In this document: in pieces, positions 61,145 to 64,000 of the stretch | How the letters are laid out: every line of letters starts with the position of its first letter | Numbering within the stretch: position 1 is the first letter of the stretch | Assembly: GCA_040766135.1 (NCBI GenBank) | Contig: JAXGRA010000001.1 | Coordinates: forward strand, 186,001-250,000 | DNA: 64,000 nt | Origin: JAGVSV01 sp040766135 | GTDB taxonomy: Bacteria > Bacillota > Clostridia > Christensenellales > Aristaeellaceae | Reading direction: 5' to 3' | Translations under genes and position numbers: made by a program | Notes under the pieces: model-generated | The model's database searches: none | What the model was told of the DNA's origin: nothing | What the model saw: only the letters and a program-made list of their open reading frames with translations

Positions 61145-62104
61145 TTGGTGGCTGAAACGAAAGGCGTTGCAAGAACCCAGGGGATTGTCAGCAAGTCGTT
61201 GCGCAGGCGATTGGGACGGTACTGGCAGTTGTATTTGCTGGTGCTCCCGCCCATTATCACCACCTTTATCTGGCACTACATCCCGCTGTATGGCGTGCTG
61301 ATTGCTTTTAAGGACTATAAGCCGAAATTGGGGATTTTGGGCAGTCCGTGGTATGGATTCAAGCATTTTACCTGGTTCTTCAATCGCCCCATGTTTGCGC
61401 AAATTATGTGGAACACCGTCCGCATTTCCTTGTATTCATTTTCTACCTTTCCGTGCGCGATTATCTTTGCGCTGATGATCAACGAATTAACCAATCAGAA
61501 GTTCAAAAAGACCGTGCAGATGATCAGCTACATGCCCCACTTTATTTCAACGGTGGTGGTATGTTCCATGATCCATATGTTTTTCAACCACGACCAGGGC
61601 ATTGTCAACAATGCCATTGCGGCGCTGGGCGGCACCCGGCATCACTTCCTGTATGATCCGGGTTCGTTTGACCATCTATACGTATGGTCGGGCGTGTGGC
61701 AGGGGCTGGGCTGGGGCACCATCATATACCTGGCCAACCTGTCCACCGTATCCACCGACATGATTGAGGCCGCGCGCCTGGACGGCGCCAGCCGGTGGGA
61801 CATTGTCTGGCACATCAACATCCCCACCCTCATGCCTACCATTGTTATTTTGCTCATCCTGCGCATCGGCAACATCATCGGTGTGGGGTTTGAAAAAGTG
61901 TTTTTGCTGCAAACGCAGCGCAATATCAGCGCCAGCCGCGTGGTGTCCACCTATGTATACGAACTGACGCTGGGGGCCGGCGGCTCCACCGCCTATTGGG
62001 ATACCTCGGCGGCCATCGGATTGTTCAATACATTTATCAACTTGATTCTGATCATTATCACCAACACCATCGCCCGCAAGGTGTCTGATTTCAGCTTGTG
62101 GTGA
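61145..62104 (+). CDS. Sugar ABC transporter permease, LplB type (cassette 3)
   Basis: The 319-residue permease has six helices and the loop MIEAARLDGASRWDIVWHINIP. The start is TTG 61145 or the adjoining GTG 61148; an AGAAGG site five to eight bases away allows both. It is 25 bases from the next permease gene. Confidence 0.9.
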   Translation: MVAETKGVARTQGIVSKSLRRRLGRYWQLYLLVLPPIITTFIWHYIPLYGVLIAFKDYKPKLGILGSPWYGFKHFTWFFNRPMFAQIMWNTVRISLYSFSTFPCAIIFALMINELTNQKFKKTVQMISYMPHFISTVVVCSMIHMFFNHDQGIVNNAIAALGGTRHHFLYDPGSFDHLYVWSGVWQGLGWGTIIYLANLSTVSTDMIEAARLDGASRWDIVWHINIPTLMPTIVILLILRIGNIIGVGFEKVFLLQTQRNISASRVVSTYVYELTLGAGGSTAYWDTSAAIGLFNTFINLILIIITNTIARKVSDFSLW

Positions 62105-62129
62105 GCCAGGCGGAGGGAGGGAGCGTATT

Positions 62130-63059
62130 TTGAGTACAAAACCAGTCAAGATCAACAACCGCATCCGCCGCTCGCGCAGCGATGTGATCTTTGATACCAT
62201 CAACATTCTGATTATTCTGATTATCACGGCCATCATGATCTACCCCATGTGGTATGTGCTGATGGTGTCCATCGCCACGCCGGAGGAGGCAGCTTTGGGC
62301 GGCATTTACTTCTGGCCCAAGACGATATCCATGGAAGCATACGAAACGGTGTTCACAACCAAGTCCATCTGGATCGCGTATGCCAACACGGTTTTATACA
62401 CTGTGGCGCACACGCTGTACGTGCTGGTGCTGACCATCCCAGCGGCCTATGCGCTGTCCAAGAAAGACTTGCCCGGCCGTGTGGCCATTGTGTGGTATTT
62501 CTTTATTACCATGTTTGTGTCCGGCGGCCTGATTCCCAGCTATATGCTTAACCGTAGCCTGGGCATTATCAACACCCGGTGGATACTGATATTGGGCATG
62601 GGCGTGGGGTATTCCAACCTGATTATCACGCGCACATACTTCCAAACCTCCATCCCGCAGGACATCTTTGAATCGGCCTACATCGACGGCGCGTCGGAGA
62701 TGAAGGTATTCTTTTACATTGCGCTGCCGCTGGCCGGCGCCATTGTCGCGGTAATCGCATTATACGCAGCTGTAGGTACGTGGGGCAGCTGGTACAGTGC
62801 GTTTATATATGTAACCGATCAGACCAAGTGGCCCCTGCAACTGCGCCTGCGTCAAATCCTGATCATGAACGAAACCCAGTCGCTGGACGTTCTGACCATG
62901 ACGCAGGAAGACATTGAGATGATGCAGCATCAGTCCTTCCTGATGTACACCACCAAGTATGCCATCATCTTCATTGCTTCGCTGCCCATGCTGATCCTGT
63001 ATCCGTTTGTGCAGAAATACTTTGTCAAGGGCGTCATGATCGGTTCATTGAAAGGTTAA
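62130..63059 (+). CDS. Sugar ABC transporter permease, LplC type (cassette 3)
   Basis: The 309-residue permease has six helices, the loop ESAYIDGASEMKVFFYIALPL and the tail FVQKYFVKGVMIGSLKG. It starts with TTG 62130 behind GGGAGGGAG. Confidence 0.9.
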   Translation: MSTKPVKINNRIRRSRSDVIFDTINILIILIITAIMIYPMWYVLMVSIATPEEAALGGIYFWPKTISMEAYETVFTTKSIWIAYANTVLYTVAHTLYVLVLTIPAAYALSKKDLPGRVAIVWYFFITMFVSGGLIPSYMLNRSLGIINTRWILILGMGVGYSNLIITRTYFQTSIPQDIFESAYIDGASEMKVFFYIALPLAGAIVAVIALYAAVGTWGSWYSAFIYVTDQTKWPLQLRLRQILIMNETQSLDVLTMTQEDIEMMQHQSFLMYTTKYAIIFIASLPMLILYPFVQKYFVKGVMIGSLKG

Positions 63060-63097
63060 TTCACCCACGTGCAAAAAAAGAAAGGGGTAAACCAAAC

Positions 63098-64000
63098 ATG
63101 AGAAAAACTCTGGCACTCCTGCTTTCCCTGCTGATGGTCATCGGTCTGGTAGGGACGGCCATGGCCGCAGACAGCAAGTACTACGGCGGCTATGATGACA
63201 TGATCGAATCAAGCATCGTTGTTTATCAACGTGGCAATCAGGGCGATGCGGCAAATATCTGGTGGTGGGATTTTTGCCGGGAGTACTTCGGTATTGACTT
63301 CAAAGTTACCCAGGTAACGTCCGCTTCGGATCACAAGTCTATAGCGTTTTCTTCGGGTGACATGTCCGATGTGTTCTATCAGATGTTCATCTCCAGTTCC
63401 CAGGCTGTGGAGCAGGGCGAAGTGAACGGCAACTTGATTGCGCTGGATCCGTACATTACCCCCGAGATCATGCCCAACCTGTGCCGCATCTACGAAAAAC
63501 ACCCGGAGCACAAAACGCTGATCACTGGCGGTGACGGCCACATCTACTGCCTTGGTTCGTTCAACGATGCCAACGCGCCGCAGATGACGTTCTACATCAA
63601 CCAGCGCTGGCTGGATGAGGCCGGGCTGCCCATGGCAACGACGCTGGATGACTTTACCAAGGTCATGGCTGCGTTCAAGGAGCGCAAACCCGCCAACGAA
63701 GGGGATATCATTGTGCCCCTGACCGGCGACCTGGGCAACCAGCCCCGCTACCTGGCCAATGCTTTCGGCTGGACAACCCATGCCGCTGGCTATCTGACGG
63801 CGATTGCACTCAAGGATGATGTGCCGCTGTTCATCTATGCGGACGAGGAGCGTTTCCCCGAGTTCATGCAGCTGATGAAGGATTACATCGCTGCGGGCTA
63901 CTTCTCCTCCGACGTGTTCTCCGCCCAGTTTGCCGGCGAGCAGACCAAAGCCCAGAAGGCCCAGGACCTGACCGGCTTTGACCAGAACACCTCCAATGCC
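63098..64000 (+). CDS. Sugar ABC transporter solute-binding protein (cassette 3, partial)
   Basis: The frame from ATG 63098 (site AAAGGGG) stays open for 301 codons to the window edge, so the C-terminus is missing. The signal peptide MRKTLALLLSLLMVIG... ends near AMA (about residue 23) with no lipobox cysteine. The binding-domain segments FYINQRWLDEAGLP and RKPANEGDIIVPL match LplA-type proteins. Confidence 0.88.
   Translation, partial: MRKTLALLLSLLMVIGLVGTAMAADSKYYGGYDDMIESSIVVYQRGNQGDAANIWWWDFCREYFGIDFKVTQVTSASDHKSIAFSSGDMSDVFYQMFISSSQAVEQGEVNGNLIALDPYITPEIMPNLCRIYEKHPEHKTLITGGDGHIYCLGSFNDANAPQMTFYINQRWLDEAGLPMATTLDDFTKVMAAFKERKPANEGDIIVPLTGDLGNQPRYLANAFGWTTHAAGYLTAIALKDDVPLFIYADEERFPEFMQLMKDYIAAGYFSSDVFSAQFAGEQTKAQKAQDLTGFDQNTSNA

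Noticed and set aside
1..64000. CRISPR arrays, insertion sequences or prophage genes
   Set aside because: No spaced direct-repeat arrays, transposases, integrases or phage structural genes were seen on either strand.

Overview
The window reads as one stretch of chromosome from an anaerobic, Gram-positive-type bacterium, most likely a high-GC member of the Clostridia. This is inferred from gene content and signals; no rRNA is present. Supporting points are a PstSCAB-PhoU-PhoPR cluster, a SpoVK/CbxX-like AAA ATPase, AzlCD, Hsp33 and FtsH close together, DUF624 and DUF554 membrane proteins, strong GGAGG-type ribosome binding sites, and many promoters close to TTGACA-N17-TATAAT. Genes are packed tightly, with many ATGA or TAATG overlaps and several convergent pairs that almost touch or overlap. 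No complete insertion sequence, prophage or CRISPR array was seen.

Layout. 1-2.7 kb: end of an unidentified gene, hemW, a secreted five-SH3b protein, then tRNA-Thr and tRNA-Pro. 2.7-4.0 kb: an AT-rich island behind the tRNA genes, with a three-helix membrane protein and a decayed gene fragment. 4.0-9.1 kb: serC-serA-TIM-barrel operon, a beta-lactamase-fold hydrolase, and an XRE regulator with a four-helix membrane partner. 9.1-15.7 kb: complete phosphate regulon with a PHO-box promoter, pstSCAB, phoU, phoP and phoR. 15.8-25.2 kb: ATP-grasp/esterase pair, an anion permease, AAA ATPase/threonine aldolase pair, RNA 2',3'-cyclic phosphodiesterase, and an esterase-dehydrogenase-oxidoreductase operon.

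25.2-34.5 kb: a minus-strand EamA-PHP-AzlC-AzlD operon, a URO-D family gene, and a minus-strand prfC-GNAT-typA-GNAT operon built around two translational GTPases. 34.6-42.7 kb: a plus-strand run of DUF624, methyltransferase, Hsp33, HEAT-repeat protein, zinc-ribbon/TPR protein, FtsH and NudC, which looks like a proteostasis cluster. 42.7-50.3 kb: ribokinase plus a secreted acidic protein, a zinc-ribbon membrane protein, alpha-L-fucosidase, sulfatase, and a Fur-family regulator with a znuCB-type metal transporter.

50.3-64 kb: a glycan-import region. It has three separate sugar ABC cassettes (two permeases plus one binding protein each), none with its own ATPase, and a heparinase II/III-family lyase. 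With the fucosidase and sulfatase nearby, this suggests use of sulfated, fucosylated or uronic-acid-containing glycans. A tRNA-Arg and a low-GC DUF554 gene interrupt this region. The main points for follow-up are: all four solute-binding proteins lack a lipobox cysteine; PstS has its two halves in reversed order; the Fur-family operator has an unusual core; and two low-GC inserts sit beside tRNA genes.
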